Part shown: positions 1-9,585 of the stretch, in pieces | How positions within the stretch are numbered: position 1 is the stretch's first letter | How the letters are laid out: each line of letters begins with the position of its first letter | NCBI RefSeq assembly: GCF_024199795.1 | Contig: NZ_JANADK010000001.1 | Coordinates: 7,936,001-8,000,000 of the forward strand | DNA length: 64,000 nucleotides | From: Bradyrhizobium sp. CCGB01 | GTDB taxonomy: Bacteria > Pseudomonadota > Alphaproteobacteria > Rhizobiales > Xanthobacteraceae | Reading direction: 5' to 3' | Notes under the pieces: model-generated | The model's input: only the letters and a program-made list of their open reading frames with translations | What the model was told of the DNA's origin: nothing | Database searches by the model: none | Made by a program: the position numbers and the translations under genes

Positions 1-101
1 GAGGCGAGACGCCAAGGTCCAGTCGCATGGCGTCGATCAATGGGCCGCAGACCGGGTTGCCTGCCGATCGAAGTTCGAGCGTCGGTTCGCGCAGCGCGCC
101 C

Positions 102-1100
102 CTAGGGTGCCGCGCGCGCAGGTCTTTGCTCCGCGAGAATGACCGAGAAGCGCTCTTGATCGTCAGTCCAATCGGCGATCGGATTCCAGCCACCAGCCTG
201 CAGGAGAACGAACGCATCCCTCCGGCCGTACTTGAAGCTATTCTCGGTGTGGATGGTCTCGCCATTCGACATAAAAAACTCGCGACCATCAACTTCGAAG
301 CCGACGTCCCGCGTCGCTTCGAGATGCATCTCGATACGCGACTCCGCAGCATTCCACCGCGCCACATGTCGGAATGCACTCAGCGGAATCGACCCACCCA
401 GCTCGCGGTTGATTCGATGCAAGAGGTTGAGATTGAAAGCGGCCGTCAGTCCTTGCGTGTCGTCATACGCCGGCAGCAGGACATCTTGATCTTTGATGCG
501 ATCGATACCTATCAGCAGCATCGATCCGGTACCCAGGGTCGCCGCCATGGCCCGCAACAAATCGACCGCCGCAGACACAGTCAGGTTTCCAATCGTCGAC
601 CCGGGGAAGAAGCCAAGACGCGCAGTCGAAGCAATTTCCCCGGGCAGCGAGAATGGGTACGTGAAGTCCGCCTCGGTCGGATAAATCGGCAGACCGGGGA
701 ATGCATGTGACAGGCCTGTCGCCACCTCCCGAAGGAACTCTCCTGAGATGTCGATCGGCACATAGGCGGAGGGCTCGGTCTCCGTCAGCAAAAGCCGCGT
801 TTTTGCCGACGAACCGGAACCGAACTCTACCACTGCGCGGCCCGGTCCAGCGAGAGCAGAGATCTCTGACACTGCGGAAGCAAGGATCGATCGCTCGGTT
901 CGCGTGGGGTAGTATTCAGGCAGTAGGGTGATAGCTTCGAACAGAGCCGACCCCCGGCGGTCATAAAGCCATCTCGCCGGAATTGCCTTTGACGCGAGAC
1001 CTAGCCCTTCCATGACGTCGTAGCGGAATGACGCCGTCAGGTCAGCCACCCCGCATCGCAGTTCGCTCTCGAGTTGAAGCAATTTCACCTTCCTTCGCAC
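102..1100 (-). CDS. egtD: L-histidine N-alpha-methyltransferase EgtD
   Basis: EgtD methylates histidine three times with S-adenosylmethionine to give hercynine, the first step of ergothioneine synthesis, in the cytoplasm. The 332-aa product has the usual family length. Near residues 41-70 it shows the typical stretch PARWLYDRRGSALFEAIT followed by PEYYPTRTER, and at 91-101 the SAM-binding loop VEFGSGSSAKT. The annotated start is GTG at 1100; a TTG at 1082 lies just behind a good AAGGAAGG ribosome site and could be the real start. It is last in an apparent minus-strand operon, 39 bases after the sigma factor gene. No egtB is visible inside the window; it could lie beyond base 1. Family identification is strong. 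Confidence 0.9.
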   Translation of the reverse strand: MRRKVKLLQLESELRCGVADLTASFRYDVMEGLGLASKAIPARWLYDRRGSALFEAITLLPEYYPTRTERSILASAVSEISALAGPGRAVVEFGSGSSAKTRLLLTETEPSAYVPIDISGEFLREVATGLSHAFPGLPIYPTEADFTYPFSLPGEIASTARLGFFPGSTIGNLTVSAAVDLLRAMAATLGTGSMLLIGIDRIKDQDVLLPAYDDTQGLTAAFNLNLLHRINRELGGSIPLSAFRHVARWNAAESRIEMHLEATRDVGFEVDGREFFMSNGETIHTENSFKYGRRDAFVLLQAGGWNPIADWTDDQERFSVILAEQRPARAAP

Positions 1101-1139
1101 GACATTTACTTCGGCCCGGCGGGCTGCCCCGCAATGGCC

Positions 1140-1799
1140 TCAGGAAACCAAGGCGGCCAATTTCTTCAGCCCGCGGTGGATATTGATCTTGACCAGAGCC
1201 GCCGATTGGCCAGTCGCGCCGGACGCTCGCGCGATGCTAAGGCCATTGAGCTTCACGAGACGGATCACGCTCTCTTGAGAGGGCTTCAACCGGCCAAGCA
1301 ACTGGTCCAGCGCAGCGGCGCTGATCGCAGCACCCTCATGGTCTTCGATTGCGATTTCCTCGTCGAGTGCGAGGACATTGTATCGAGATGCATCGCGAAC
1401 GCGATCGACCCATTTGTAGTGGGCAATCGCCGTGATCCAGGCACCAAAGGGCCTCGAGGGCGAAAACGTGTGGCGTTTGGCATGAACGGCCAAAAGCACT
1501 TCCTGCCGTGCATCTTCGGCGGCGGGGTGCGGCAGCCGACGCGCGTAGTACGCACGCAACCATAGGTTCAACTCCCGGAGCAATTGCTCATATGCAACTT
1601 CATCTCCTGATTGTGCCGCGAGCATGAGCCTTCCCCATCGCTCCGAACAATCGTTCCATCGCTCCCAGCGGGCCGTCCTCCGGCGATCATTTCGCAACGG
1701 AGCCGTGTCCGTCCGAATTGGTTGAAGCCGCGATTCGCCGCCATCGGGCGGTTGCGCAGCGCTGGCGGACGATCTGTCATCGCTGGAAAGTGCTTTCAT
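1140..1799 (-). CDS. ECF-type RNA polymerase sigma factor
   Basis: A 219-aa sigma-70 family factor of the extracytoplasmic-function class. A sigma-2 region is seen in the middle (EDARQEVLLAVHAKRHTF, then a tryptophan-containing PFGAWITAIAHYKW segment) and a sigma-4 helix-turn-helix near the end (LKPSQESVIRLVKLNGLSI). I place the start at the ATG at 1799, because it overlaps the stop of the upstream receiver gene as ATGA with GAGG directly before it; the frame stays open to an ATG at 1823. No anti-sigma factor gene is adjacent, which is unusual for this class. The upstream neighbour is a lone receiver and the downstream one is egtD, so it probably drives a small stress regulon that may include its own operon (inference). 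Confidence 0.88.
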   Translation of the reverse strand: MKALSSDDRSSASAAQPPDGGESRLQPIRTDTAPLRNDRRRTARWERWNDCSERWGRLMLAAQSGDEVAYEQLLRELNLWLRAYYARRLPHPAAEDARQEVLLAVHAKRHTFSPSRPFGAWITAIAHYKWVDRVRDASRYNVLALDEEIAIEDHEGAAISAAALDQLLGRLKPSQESVIRLVKLNGLSIARASGATGQSAALVKINIHRGLKKLAALVS

Positions 1800-2161
1800 C
1801 CTCGAAGACTCCTGTCGAGACATTCAAGCAGCACACTTGTTTCGAACGGCTTTCTGAGAAGGCAGAATGCGCCGATCGACATGGCCTCCTCGTCTAGCTG
1901 CTTGTGAGGAAGTGCAGTGATGAGAATCACCGGCGCTCCGACCTTCTGCTCCTGAAGCTCACGAACGAGATTGAGCCCGCCCATCCCCGGCATGTGAACG
2001 TCGGCGATGATGCAATCAAAGCTGAACCGGTCGACATAGCTCAGCAGTGCTTCCGCCCTGTCAAACGGTTCTGAGCGGTAACCGATCGATCGCATCAGAT
2101 CCACCAAAGAGAAGCACAGGGACTCGTCGTCATCGACGACTCCTACGAAGGGGACCTTCAC
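1796..2161 (-). CDS. Single-domain response regulator receiver (FixJ-like)
   Basis: A 121-aa protein made only of a CheY/FixJ-type receiver. The acidic pocket (VVDDDES, residues 8-14), the phospho-acceptor Asp in IIADVHMPG (about residue 54), the switch Thr (LITALP) and the Lys in LRKPFE are all present, so it should be phosphorylatable. There is no DNA-binding domain. The start is GTG at 2161 with GAGG nine bases upstream. It is coupled by an ATGA overlap to the ECF sigma factor gene, which suggests that the receiver controls or is co-made with the sigma factor, perhaps as a partner switch or phosphate sink (inference). The large kinase transcribed the other way from 2760 is a candidate phosphate donor. 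Confidence 0.88.
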   Translation of the reverse strand: MKVPFVGVVDDDESLCFSLVDLMRSIGYRSEPFDRAEALLSYVDRFSFDCIIADVHMPGMGGLNLVRELQEQKVGAPVILITALPHKQLDEEAMSIGAFCLLRKPFETSVLLECLDRSLRG

Positions 2162-2759
2162 CTGACTTATCCTCGCAAGTCGGCAACATCATCGAAACGC
2201 GATCGCGACGAGGTCGACCGGCGTGTGAGCCGCTCCCTCGTTGATCAGGTCATTTCCGTCGCGACGTTCGACGCTTGCTCGCACGAGGCCCATTTTCGGT
2301 CTCCCCAAGTGAGGAAAATCCAATAGCTGCGCCGTCTGGTTGCGCAGGTGAGCCAGGAGCATGCGTTTGGCTGCCTCCCTTCACAATCTCACGATTGTGA
2401 TGCACAAACCCATACTTTGGTATGGGTTTTCGGCGGACACCCGCGCCACCGACGACGACCTGACGAATAGCAGCAAGACGGCGCACCTTCGTCACGAGCA
2501 ATCATTCTTTCCCGATGCCGCTCCGGCTGGCTGCACAGCAGCACAGGCGGCACTTGACCTGACACCAGATGGCCTTGCTGCTTGACGAAGAGCAGCTCGA
2601 CCGCGTTTCGGTCGAGTCAGTCGATTGACGTGGCGCTCATGGGATCATTCTGATGAGGCCTGTTGTAGGGGACTCCTCCCGAGAGTACGTTGATGAGGGG
2701 TGATTGACACTCGGTGCGCCTTCTCCGGCGAGCGGCCGGCTGGTTCCGGAGTCCGGCAG
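2162..2759. other. Intergenic region between the receiver operon and the large kinase
   Basis: About 600 bases between divergent genes. I see no convincing coding sequence. It holds the perfect palindrome described at 2406-2429 and should contain both divergent promoters. Confidence 0.6.
2406..2429. promoter_or_regulatory. Perfect 10-bp inverted repeat, likely operator
   Basis: The arms AAACCCATAC and GTATGGGTTT are separated by TTTG. Nineteen bases of the same motif, with one change in the spacer, recur at 18349-18367 upstream of an SDR gene. The position is about 245 bases from the receiver start and 330 from the kinase start. A binding site for a dimeric regulator is more likely than a terminator, because the repeat is AT-rich, lacks a one-sided T-run and is shared between two promoter regions. 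Confidence 0.55.
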
Positions 2760-5700
2760 ATGAAGATATCCTCGCATCCCCCCTCGAACCGGGATACCGA
2801 TCGCGAAATATTATGGGACGACGGCGAGCGCGTCTTTTGCCGCGAATGGCGTCATGACGCAAATGGCAACGTCACTAGTGTCTTGACCGTAAGGCCCGTC
2901 GCGGAACATCCGCTATCGATGGTCCTCGACCAGCTCGCACACGAATACGCCTTGCGCGATGAATTGAATCGAGCTTGGGCCGCGATGCCGCTGGAGCTAG
3001 TCCGCGAAGACGGTCGAACAATGCTGATATTGGAAGACCCCGGCAACCAGCCGCTCGAGCGTCTACTTGGCACGCCGATGAGGCTGGATCGCCTTTTGCG
3101 AATGGCTTCCGCCATGGCTGGCGCGATCGCGCAGCTGCATCAGAGTGGCCTGATCCACAAGGATCTGAAGCCGGCGAACATCTTGGTCGATGCAGCGGGC
3201 GAGATCAGGATTACGGGATTTGGCCTCGCGTCTCGCCTGCCGCGTGAGCGACAGCAACTCGAACCACCGGAAATGATCGCGGGCACCCTCGCCTACATGG
3301 CGCCCGAACAGACCGGCCGAATGAACCGGTCGGTCGATTCCCGCGGCGACTTGTATGCACTCGGCGTGACATTCTACCGAATGCTCACGGGAGCCCTGCC
3401 GTTCACCGCGGCCAACCCAATGGAATGGGTACACAGCCACATCGCAAGACAAGTTATTCCTCCCGCCGAACGAGTGAACGGCGTGCCTGGCGCCGTCTCG
3501 GCCATCATCGTGAAGCTCCTCGCCAAAACGGCCGAGGACCGCTACCAGACCGCCGCCGGCCTCAAGAACGATCTCGACCATTGCCTTGTCGAATGGGAAG
3601 CGCACGGCCGGATTGAGGGCTTTCCGCTCGGCCAAGAGGATCGACCGGACCGACTCCTTATTCCTGAGCGGCTATATGGGAGAGAGCGAGAGATCGAGGC
3701 CTTGCGTGTCTCATTCAATCGCATCGCCCGGAACGGTACGCCCGAATTGATCCTCGTGTCTGGCTCCTCCGGCGTAGGTAAGTCCGCGCTCGTCGACGAA
3801 ATGCACAAAGCCCTGCTCCCATCGGGAGGATTCTTCGCGTCGGGCAAATTTGACCAGTACAAGCGCGATATGCCCTATGCGACGCTCGCGCATGCCCTTC
3901 AGGGCCTTATCCGAGGCCTCCTCGCCAAGAACGACGCCGATCTCGAGCCCTGGCGCAGGAAGTTACGCGGGGCGCTCGGCCACCTCGGCCAACTGATGGT
4001 CGATCTCGTACCGGAACTACAGCTGGTGATCGGGGATCAATCACCCGTTCCGGACGCTTCCCCACAAGACGCCCAGCGACGTTTTCGGCTTGTCGTTCAG
4101 CGCTTCGTTGGCGTCTTCGCCAACTCGGACCATCCCCTTGTGCTCTTCCTCGACGACCTGCAGTGGCTCGACGTGGCCACGCTGGATCTAGTCCACGATC
4201 TCTTGAGGCGATCCGATCTGCGCAATTTGCTTCTCATCGCCGCCTATCGTCACAATGAGGTCGACGTCAAGCATTCGCTGGCACAAAGGCTGGTCGACCT
4301 TCGTGCCTCCCGTGTAAGGGTGGTGGAAATCAATCTAACGCCGCTCACTCGCGCCGCCGTCGAGGAGTTCACGGCAGACGCACTTCACTGCGAGCTGGCA
4401 TACGCCAGGCCGATAGCCCAGCTGATATATGACAAGACGGATGGAAATCCGTTCTTTCTAACGCAATTTCTTCGAACACTGGCCGAAGAAGAAATACTGA
4501 CATTCGGTCATGACAAGGGACAGTGGCGCTGGGATCTCGAACGCGCCAAAGGAAAACGATACGCCGACAACGTCGCCGATCTCATGGTCGGCAAGTTGAG
4601 CGGTCTGCGCGACGAGACACGTCAGGCCTTGCTGGAGCTGGCTTGCTTGGGCGACGGAGCCGAGATAACGACACTCTCCCTCGTGCACGGAACATCCGAG
4701 CAGCGACTCCACACGGATTTGCGCGAGGCCACTCGTCTCGAACTGGTCCGGCGCCTCAAGAGCTCCTACACATTCGTGCACGATCGTGTGCGAGAGGCCG
4801 CTTACGCACTTCAGCCGAACCAGAATAAGCGGACGGCCCTTCACTTTCGGATCGGCATGACGCTGGCGGCGCAGCTGACTCCGGACGAAGCAAGCGAACG
4901 CGTCTATATCGTTGCCAACCAACTCAACCGTGGCCGAGCCGCTTTGACGCGCGGACCTGAAAGAGAAAGGGTTATTGCCGTCAATCTCGCTGCAGGCCGA
5001 CGGGCGAGAAATGCGACGGCTTACCGCGCAGCGATATCCTACCTTGAGGTCGCCCGTGAACTGCTCGGAGAGGACGGTCATCCGCGATGCAGCCAGGACG
5101 CCTTTGCGATCGGCTTGCTCAACGCCGAATGCAAATTTCTGCTCGGTGACTTGAACACGGCAGAGGTAGAATTAACGATCCTATCGCAGAGCTGTTCGGA
5201 TGTTCGGGCAAGCGCTGATGTCGCCAGGCTTCGGGCGCAGTTATATACCGCTGCGGGACGGCTCGAACAGGCGGTGGACGTCTGTCTCGCGTTTTTGCGC
5301 AAGGCTGGGATTGTCTGGTCGCCCCACCCCAGCCGCAGCGAGGTGAATGAAGATCGACAACGCCTCCGAGGTCTGGTCGAAGAGCTATCCGACGACCAGC
5401 TTCACGCCTTGCCGCCGATGATCGATCCGGACCATCGCGCAACGATGAGCGTTCTGGCGGACCTCGTCACGCCTGCGTTTCTCACCGATCGCAACCTATC
5501 CGACATCATGCTCGTGGAAGCTACCCGACTGACGCTCGAGCACGGGGTCAGTCCTGAATCGTGCTACCCTCTGACCGCCATATTCGGTGTGCTCGCGAGC
5601 AATTCGTCCGATGCCGAGCTTGGATTCCGACTGTCGCAACTCGGCACAGCCCTTGCCGAAAAGCAGCCGCAGATAGGATTGAGCGGCCGTGCACTTTTGG

Positions 5701-8279
5701 TATTCGGCCTCCATGTGACTCCGTGGATACGTCCGATCCGATCGGGACGGTCATTCATACAGCGCGCTCTTGCAATTTGCCTGACGACCGGAGATCTGGC
5801 TTTCGCAGCGTATTCGCACCGCGGGCTCTTATCAGTGGATCTCTTCTGCGGCGATCCGCTCATGGAAGTCTGCTCAAACGCCGAGCGGGCTCTGGCATTC
5901 GCCGAGGGTTTGGGCGTCCGGTTGGCTACGGAGGGCTTGGCCACCCAACGAAGTCTGGCGCTGAGTCTGATGGCACGCGATGGAGTGGACGGCTTCGAGA
6001 TTGCGGGAGCGCCCCATCCCTCCGACGCGACCGAACCACTAAGCGCCTTCTTCCGCTACGCGGCGCAGATTCAGCTTGAGGTAATTGCCGGACGCGACGA
6101 TGTCGCAATTCTCCTCGCTGAACACGCGGAGCAGCTCTCATGGTGCGTCCGGGCCTATTCGGATTTCACCGAGTACCGGTTCTACACGGCGCTCGCCCAT
6201 GCTGCAGCCTGTCACGTATCGCCACCTGAGCATCGTGATCAACGCCTCGGCGACCTCCGCGAACACCACCGGAAGCTCATGGCCTGGGCGACCCGCTGCC
6301 CCGCAAACTTCGCCGCTCGGCACAAGCTCATCGCAGCCGAGCTTGCACGCGTCGAAGGTCGCGAACTCGAGGCGGAACAGTTATACGAAGAGGCGATCCA
6401 CCTGGCGCAGGAAGCCGGATTCGTACAGATCGAGGCAATTGCTGCGGAGCGAGCAGCAAGGTTTTACGAGGCGCGTGGCATTCGAACGGTGGTTCTATCT
6501 TACTTGACGAAAGCGCGGGATTGCTACGCGCGCTGGGGCGCCGAGGCGAAGGTGAGCCAGCTCGAGCAACTCCATCCAGGCCTCCGGGGGAGAGGGTCTA
6601 CGCCCAACGCGGCGGGTACGATCGGAGCCCCCGTAGATCAGTTGGACCTCGCGACGGTTCTCAAGGTATCGGAGACTGTTTCGGGCGAGATCGTACTGGA
6701 GAAGCTCACGGAAACCTTACTGCGCTCGGCTCTCGAACACGCAGGTGCAGAACGCGGCGTGCTGATTTTACTGAGGGGCTCCGAGCTGCGAATTCGGGCG
6801 GAAGCGGTGATCGGCGGTGGCTCGGTTGCGTTCAATTTAGCCGATTCCCCGATCTCCGCCGCCGAGGTACCGGTGTCGATCGTACATTACACGGTTCGGA
6901 CGCAAGAAAGCGTCGTTCTCGATGATGCCTCGACGAACGTCGCGTTCGGCGGCGACGAATACATCGACCAAAAACGTGTCCGGTCGGCCCTGTGTGTCCC
7001 GCTTATCAAGCAAGGGAAGGCCGTGGCATTTCTGTATCTCGAGAATAATCTCGCGTCGCGGGTGTTTACCCCCGCCCGGATCGCCATCCTCAAATTTCTC
7101 GCGTCGGAGGCAGCGACGTCACTCGACAATGCTCGTCTGTATCGGGAGCTCCAGGAGCGCGAGTCGAGGATTCGTCGACTGGTCGAGTCCAACATCATCG
7201 GGATCTTCATCTTCGACCACACTCCCGACATCCTCGACGCCAATGAATCCTTTCTGAAGACCATGGGATATGACCGCGAGGATCTCAAGGCAGGCCGGTT
7301 GCGCTGGGCCGACTTGACGCCGCCGGAATGGCAGGAGCGCACCTCTCGCGCCAGGGTCGAGTTGAAGGCGACGAGGGTTGCTCAGCCGTTCGAGAAGGAG
7401 TTCTTCCGCAAGGACGGCAGCCGGGTGCCGGTGCTGACCGGCGGGGCGTTGTTTGACGACGAACACGAGCAGGGTGTCGCTTTTGTGCTTGATCTCAGCC
7501 AACGCAAGCAAGCCGAGACAGAGGCACGTGAGAGCGAGCGGCGATACCGCGAGGCTCAGATGGAGCTGGCCCACGCGAACCGTGTCGCGGTGATGGGACA
7601 GCTTACTGCGTCGATTGCCCACGAGGTCAATCAGCCGAACACCGCTGTTATCGCCAGCGCGCAAGCGGCATTGAGCTGGCTCGATCACCGTCCGCCGGCG
7701 CTGGAACAGACACGCAAGGCGCTGACACGTACCATCGAGAACGGCATCCGTTCCAGCGAGGTCATTGGGCGAATCCGCGATCTCATAAAGAAGGCACCGC
7801 CCAAGCGAGATTCCCTGGCGATCAACAATGTGATCGGCCACGTCATCGAACTCACTCAAGTTGAAGCGACTCGGCACGATGTCTTCATCCGGACTGCATT
7901 CGCCGATCGCTTGCCCAAGGTCATTGGCGATCGCGTCGAGCTGCAACAGGTCACGCTCAACCTGATCCTGAACGCCATCGAGGCGATGAGTGGAGCAACG
8001 GAAGACAAGCGGGAGTTGCTGATCCAGACCGCGAGAGCAGAAGCTGAGAGTATACTCGTATCGATCGCGGATTCGGGTCCGGGATTGTCTTCGGAGAGCC
8101 TCGAGCGGCTTTTCGAGCCCTTCTACACGACCAAGCCCGGCGGCCTGGGCGTTGGACTATCGATATGCCGCTCGATCATCATTGCTCATGGCGGCAGGCT
8201 GTGGGCGACTGCAAACGAACCACGCGGAGCGGTTTTCCAGTTCACCGTACCAATCGATGACGGACTTAGCGCCGGTTGA
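2760..8279 (+). CDS. Trifunctional Ser/Thr kinase-like / AAA ATPase / sensor histidine kinase
   Basis: A giant cytoplasmic signalling protein of 1839 aa. In order: a protein-kinase-like domain (about 30-270; catalytic loop HKDLKPAN near residue 133, but the DFG motif reads TGFG); an AAA/ORC-type ATPase module with Walker A GSSGVGKS near 335 and Walker B LVLFLDDLQWLD; a long helical TPR-like region (about 720-1270); a GAF domain (about 1300-1450); a PAS domain (about 1467-1580); and a histidine kinase core with H1621 in SIAHEVNQP and an ATP-binding domain ending in GGLGVGLSICRSI. I prefer the ATG at 2760, with GGAG upstream, over the GTG at 2700. The DFG change suggests that the Ser/Thr kinase part may be weak or only a scaffold. 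No partner regulator is encoded directly downstream. Confidence 0.92.
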   Translation: MKISSHPPSNRDTDREILWDDGERVFCREWRHDANGNVTSVLTVRPVAEHPLSMVLDQLAHEYALRDELNRAWAAMPLELVREDGRTMLILEDPGNQPLERLLGTPMRLDRLLRMASAMAGAIAQLHQSGLIHKDLKPANILVDAAGEIRITGFGLASRLPRERQQLEPPEMIAGTLAYMAPEQTGRMNRSVDSRGDLYALGVTFYRMLTGALPFTAANPMEWVHSHIARQVIPPAERVNGVPGAVSAIIVKLLAKTAEDRYQTAAGLKNDLDHCLVEWEAHGRIEGFPLGQEDRPDRLLIPERLYGREREIEALRVSFNRIARNGTPELILVSGSSGVGKSALVDEMHKALLPSGGFFASGKFDQYKRDMPYATLAHALQGLIRGLLAKNDADLEPWRRKLRGALGHLGQLMVDLVPELQLVIGDQSPVPDASPQDAQRRFRLVVQRFVGVFANSDHPLVLFLDDLQWLDVATLDLVHDLLRRSDLRNLLLIAAYRHNEVDVKHSLAQRLVDLRASRVRVVEINLTPLTRAAVEEFTADALHCELAYARPIAQLIYDKTDGNPFFLTQFLRTLAEEEILTFGHDKGQWRWDLERAKGKRYADNVADLMVGKLSGLRDETRQALLELACLGDGAEITTLSLVHGTSEQRLHTDLREATRLELVRRLKSSYTFVHDRVREAAYALQPNQNKRTALHFRIGMTLAAQLTPDEASERVYIVANQLNRGRAALTRGPERERVIAVNLAAGRRARNATAYRAAISYLEVARELLGEDGHPRCSQDAFAIGLLNAECKFLLGDLNTAEVELTILSQSCSDVRASADVARLRAQLYTAAGRLEQAVDVCLAFLRKAGIVWSPHPSRSEVNEDRQRLRGLVEELSDDQLHALPPMIDPDHRATMSVLADLVTPAFLTDRNLSDIMLVEATRLTLEHGVSPESCYPLTAIFGVLASNSSDAELGFRLSQLGTALAEKQPQIGLSGRALLVFGLHVTPWIRPIRSGRSFIQRALAICLTTGDLAFAAYSHRGLLSVDLFCGDPLMEVCSNAERALAFAEGLGVRLATEGLATQRSLALSLMARDGVDGFEIAGAPHPSDATEPLSAFFRYAAQIQLEVIAGRDDVAILLAEHAEQLSWCVRAYSDFTEYRFYTALAHAAACHVSPPEHRDQRLGDLREHHRKLMAWATRCPANFAARHKLIAAELARVEGRELEAEQLYEEAIHLAQEAGFVQIEAIAAERAARFYEARGIRTVVLSYLTKARDCYARWGAEAKVSQLEQLHPGLRGRGSTPNAAGTIGAPVDQLDLATVLKVSETVSGEIVLEKLTETLLRSALEHAGAERGVLILLRGSELRIRAEAVIGGGSVAFNLADSPISAAEVPVSIVHYTVRTQESVVLDDASTNVAFGGDEYIDQKRVRSALCVPLIKQGKAVAFLYLENNLASRVFTPARIAILKFLASEAATSLDNARLYRELQERESRIRRLVESNIIGIFIFDHTPDILDANESFLKTMGYDREDLKAGRLRWADLTPPEWQERTSRARVELKATRVAQPFEKEFFRKDGSRVPVLTGGALFDDEHEQGVAFVLDLSQRKQAETEARESERRYREAQMELAHANRVAVMGQLTASIAHEVNQPNTAVIASAQAALSWLDHRPPALEQTRKALTRTIENGIRSSEVIGRIRDLIKKAPPKRDSLAINNVIGHVIELTQVEATRHDVFIRTAFADRLPKVIGDRVELQQVTLNLILNAIEAMSGATEDKRELLIQTARAEAESILVSIADSGPGLSSESLERLFEPFYTTKPGGLGVGLSICRSIIIAHGGRLWATANEPRGAVFQFTVPIDDGLSAG

Positions 8280-8368
8280 GACGCGCGACGCAGTGGCGAC
8301 CTCATTCGGCACGACTTCGAGGACGAACGCGATCGGGGCGCAGTCGATGCGGCGATCCCTCATCAAAA

Positions 8369-9301
8369 CTAGGCGTCGAAATACTTTGCACGCCTCCACT
8401 CGCCGGGTGTTATCCCGACCTTACGCAAGAACACACGGTTCAGATGACTTTGATCCGCAAAACCACACTCGAGTGCGATCTCGCTGATCGATCCCTTCCC
8501 GCGTAGCAGGCACTTGACACGCGCTATCTTCTGCTCAAGGAGCCATTGGTGCGGCGACGTTCCCAGTGTCCGCCTAAAGGCACGCGAGAACTGCCCTGTA
8601 GAAAGCCCGCATGCGCCGGCCAACTCTGCGACCGAGCGATCTGCACTTGCATCATCGAGAAGAAGCTCCTTGATGCGGGTCACCTCCTGGTCGGAAAGTT
8701 TCGACCCCACCATGACTTCAGGAAGGCGCAATCCGCAATGGGCAACAAGCAAGCGCATACGCAGTGCAGAGAACACGTGGTCGACGAATAGCATGGGAAT
8801 CTCTGCCGGCCGGCTCAATGCCGGTATTACAGCGCGGGCAAGCGATGTCGCGACCTCGTCCCTGTACTCGCGTTCGACGTCGTAGTCAAAACCGGAGAAG
8901 GCAGAGCCAAGTTCGCGTGCGGTCTCGTCAAAGGCAAGATCTGGAACGAAGAAATTGAGCGCTTCGAACGGCGCCATGTTATCGCCCTCCCAATGATAGC
9001 GCATGTCGAAAAGGGAGATAGCTCCTGCTTTCATCGCTGGCCGCATGGCGTGATGACCATCCTTCCAGACGTCCTGTGCCTCGGGATGGTCCGTGAGATA
9101 TACGGTCACCATGTACATGTTTTCGCGGAGATGCATTGAAGTCATTTCCGCGCCTTGTCGGCGTCTCAGGGTATGAACAGCGTTGAGGCCAGCCCTGGCG
9201 AATTTTGCGCCGGCGATCTCTCGAACGAGGCATATGCCGTCTTTGGGATCGGACAAGAAGTCCGACGGCTTCTCTCTCGCCATCCTGCTGTGATCTTTCA
9301 T
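8369..9301 (-). CDS. AraC-family transcriptional regulator
   Basis: A 310-aa regulator. The C-terminal ~100 residues form the AraC/XylS double helix-turn-helix, with SVAELAGACGLSTGQFSRAFRRT followed by the recognisable end ISEIALECGFADQSHLNRVFLRKVGITPGEWRR. The N-terminal part is an unassigned sensor region. It converges with the large kinase gene and lies divergent from the orphan histidine kinase that starts at 9586. The target and ligand cannot be told from the sequence; the neighbouring kinase and redox genes are possible targets. Confidence 0.9.
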   Translation of the reverse strand: MKDHSRMAREKPSDFLSDPKDGICLVREIAGAKFARAGLNAVHTLRRRQGAEMTSMHLRENMYMVTVYLTDHPEAQDVWKDGHHAMRPAMKAGAISLFDMRYHWEGDNMAPFEALNFFVPDLAFDETARELGSAFSGFDYDVEREYRDEVATSLARAVIPALSRPAEIPMLFVDHVFSALRMRLLVAHCGLRLPEVMVGSKLSDQEVTRIKELLLDDASADRSVAELAGACGLSTGQFSRAFRRTLGTSPHQWLLEQKIARVKCLLRGKGSISEIALECGFADQSHLNRVFLRKVGITPGEWRRAKYFDA

Positions 9302-9585
9302 CGCTTAGCTCGTATTTGCTGGATTGATTCATCTCTCAAAAAACTTGACGTCCGTTTCGTCAGCCACCGCTCTCGAGATGACGTATGGAACCGGATTGGT
9401 CGTCGTCGTACCCGGTCAGATTCGTCCAAAACGAACGTCAGGTCTATTCAAGAACTATAACGCGGCCCTTGATAAGGTAGCGGCCGGAATGGAACGGTTC
9501 ACCAGCATCGACCCCATGCTGCATCGCGACAAGGAGGCGACGGTGCTGAAGGGTCAGCTCGATGCTGAACTTGCGGAGCGTCGTG

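Noticed and set aside
1..101. Coding-like minus-strand frame running off the left edge (ELRSAGNPVCGPLIDAMRLD)
   Set aside because: Only about 30 codons are visible, no start codon or family could be identified, and it cannot be told from a chance frame.
2250..2501. Minus-strand 83-codon frame in the receiver-kinase gap
   Set aside because: Basic composition, covers the palindrome, no motif and no ribosome site.
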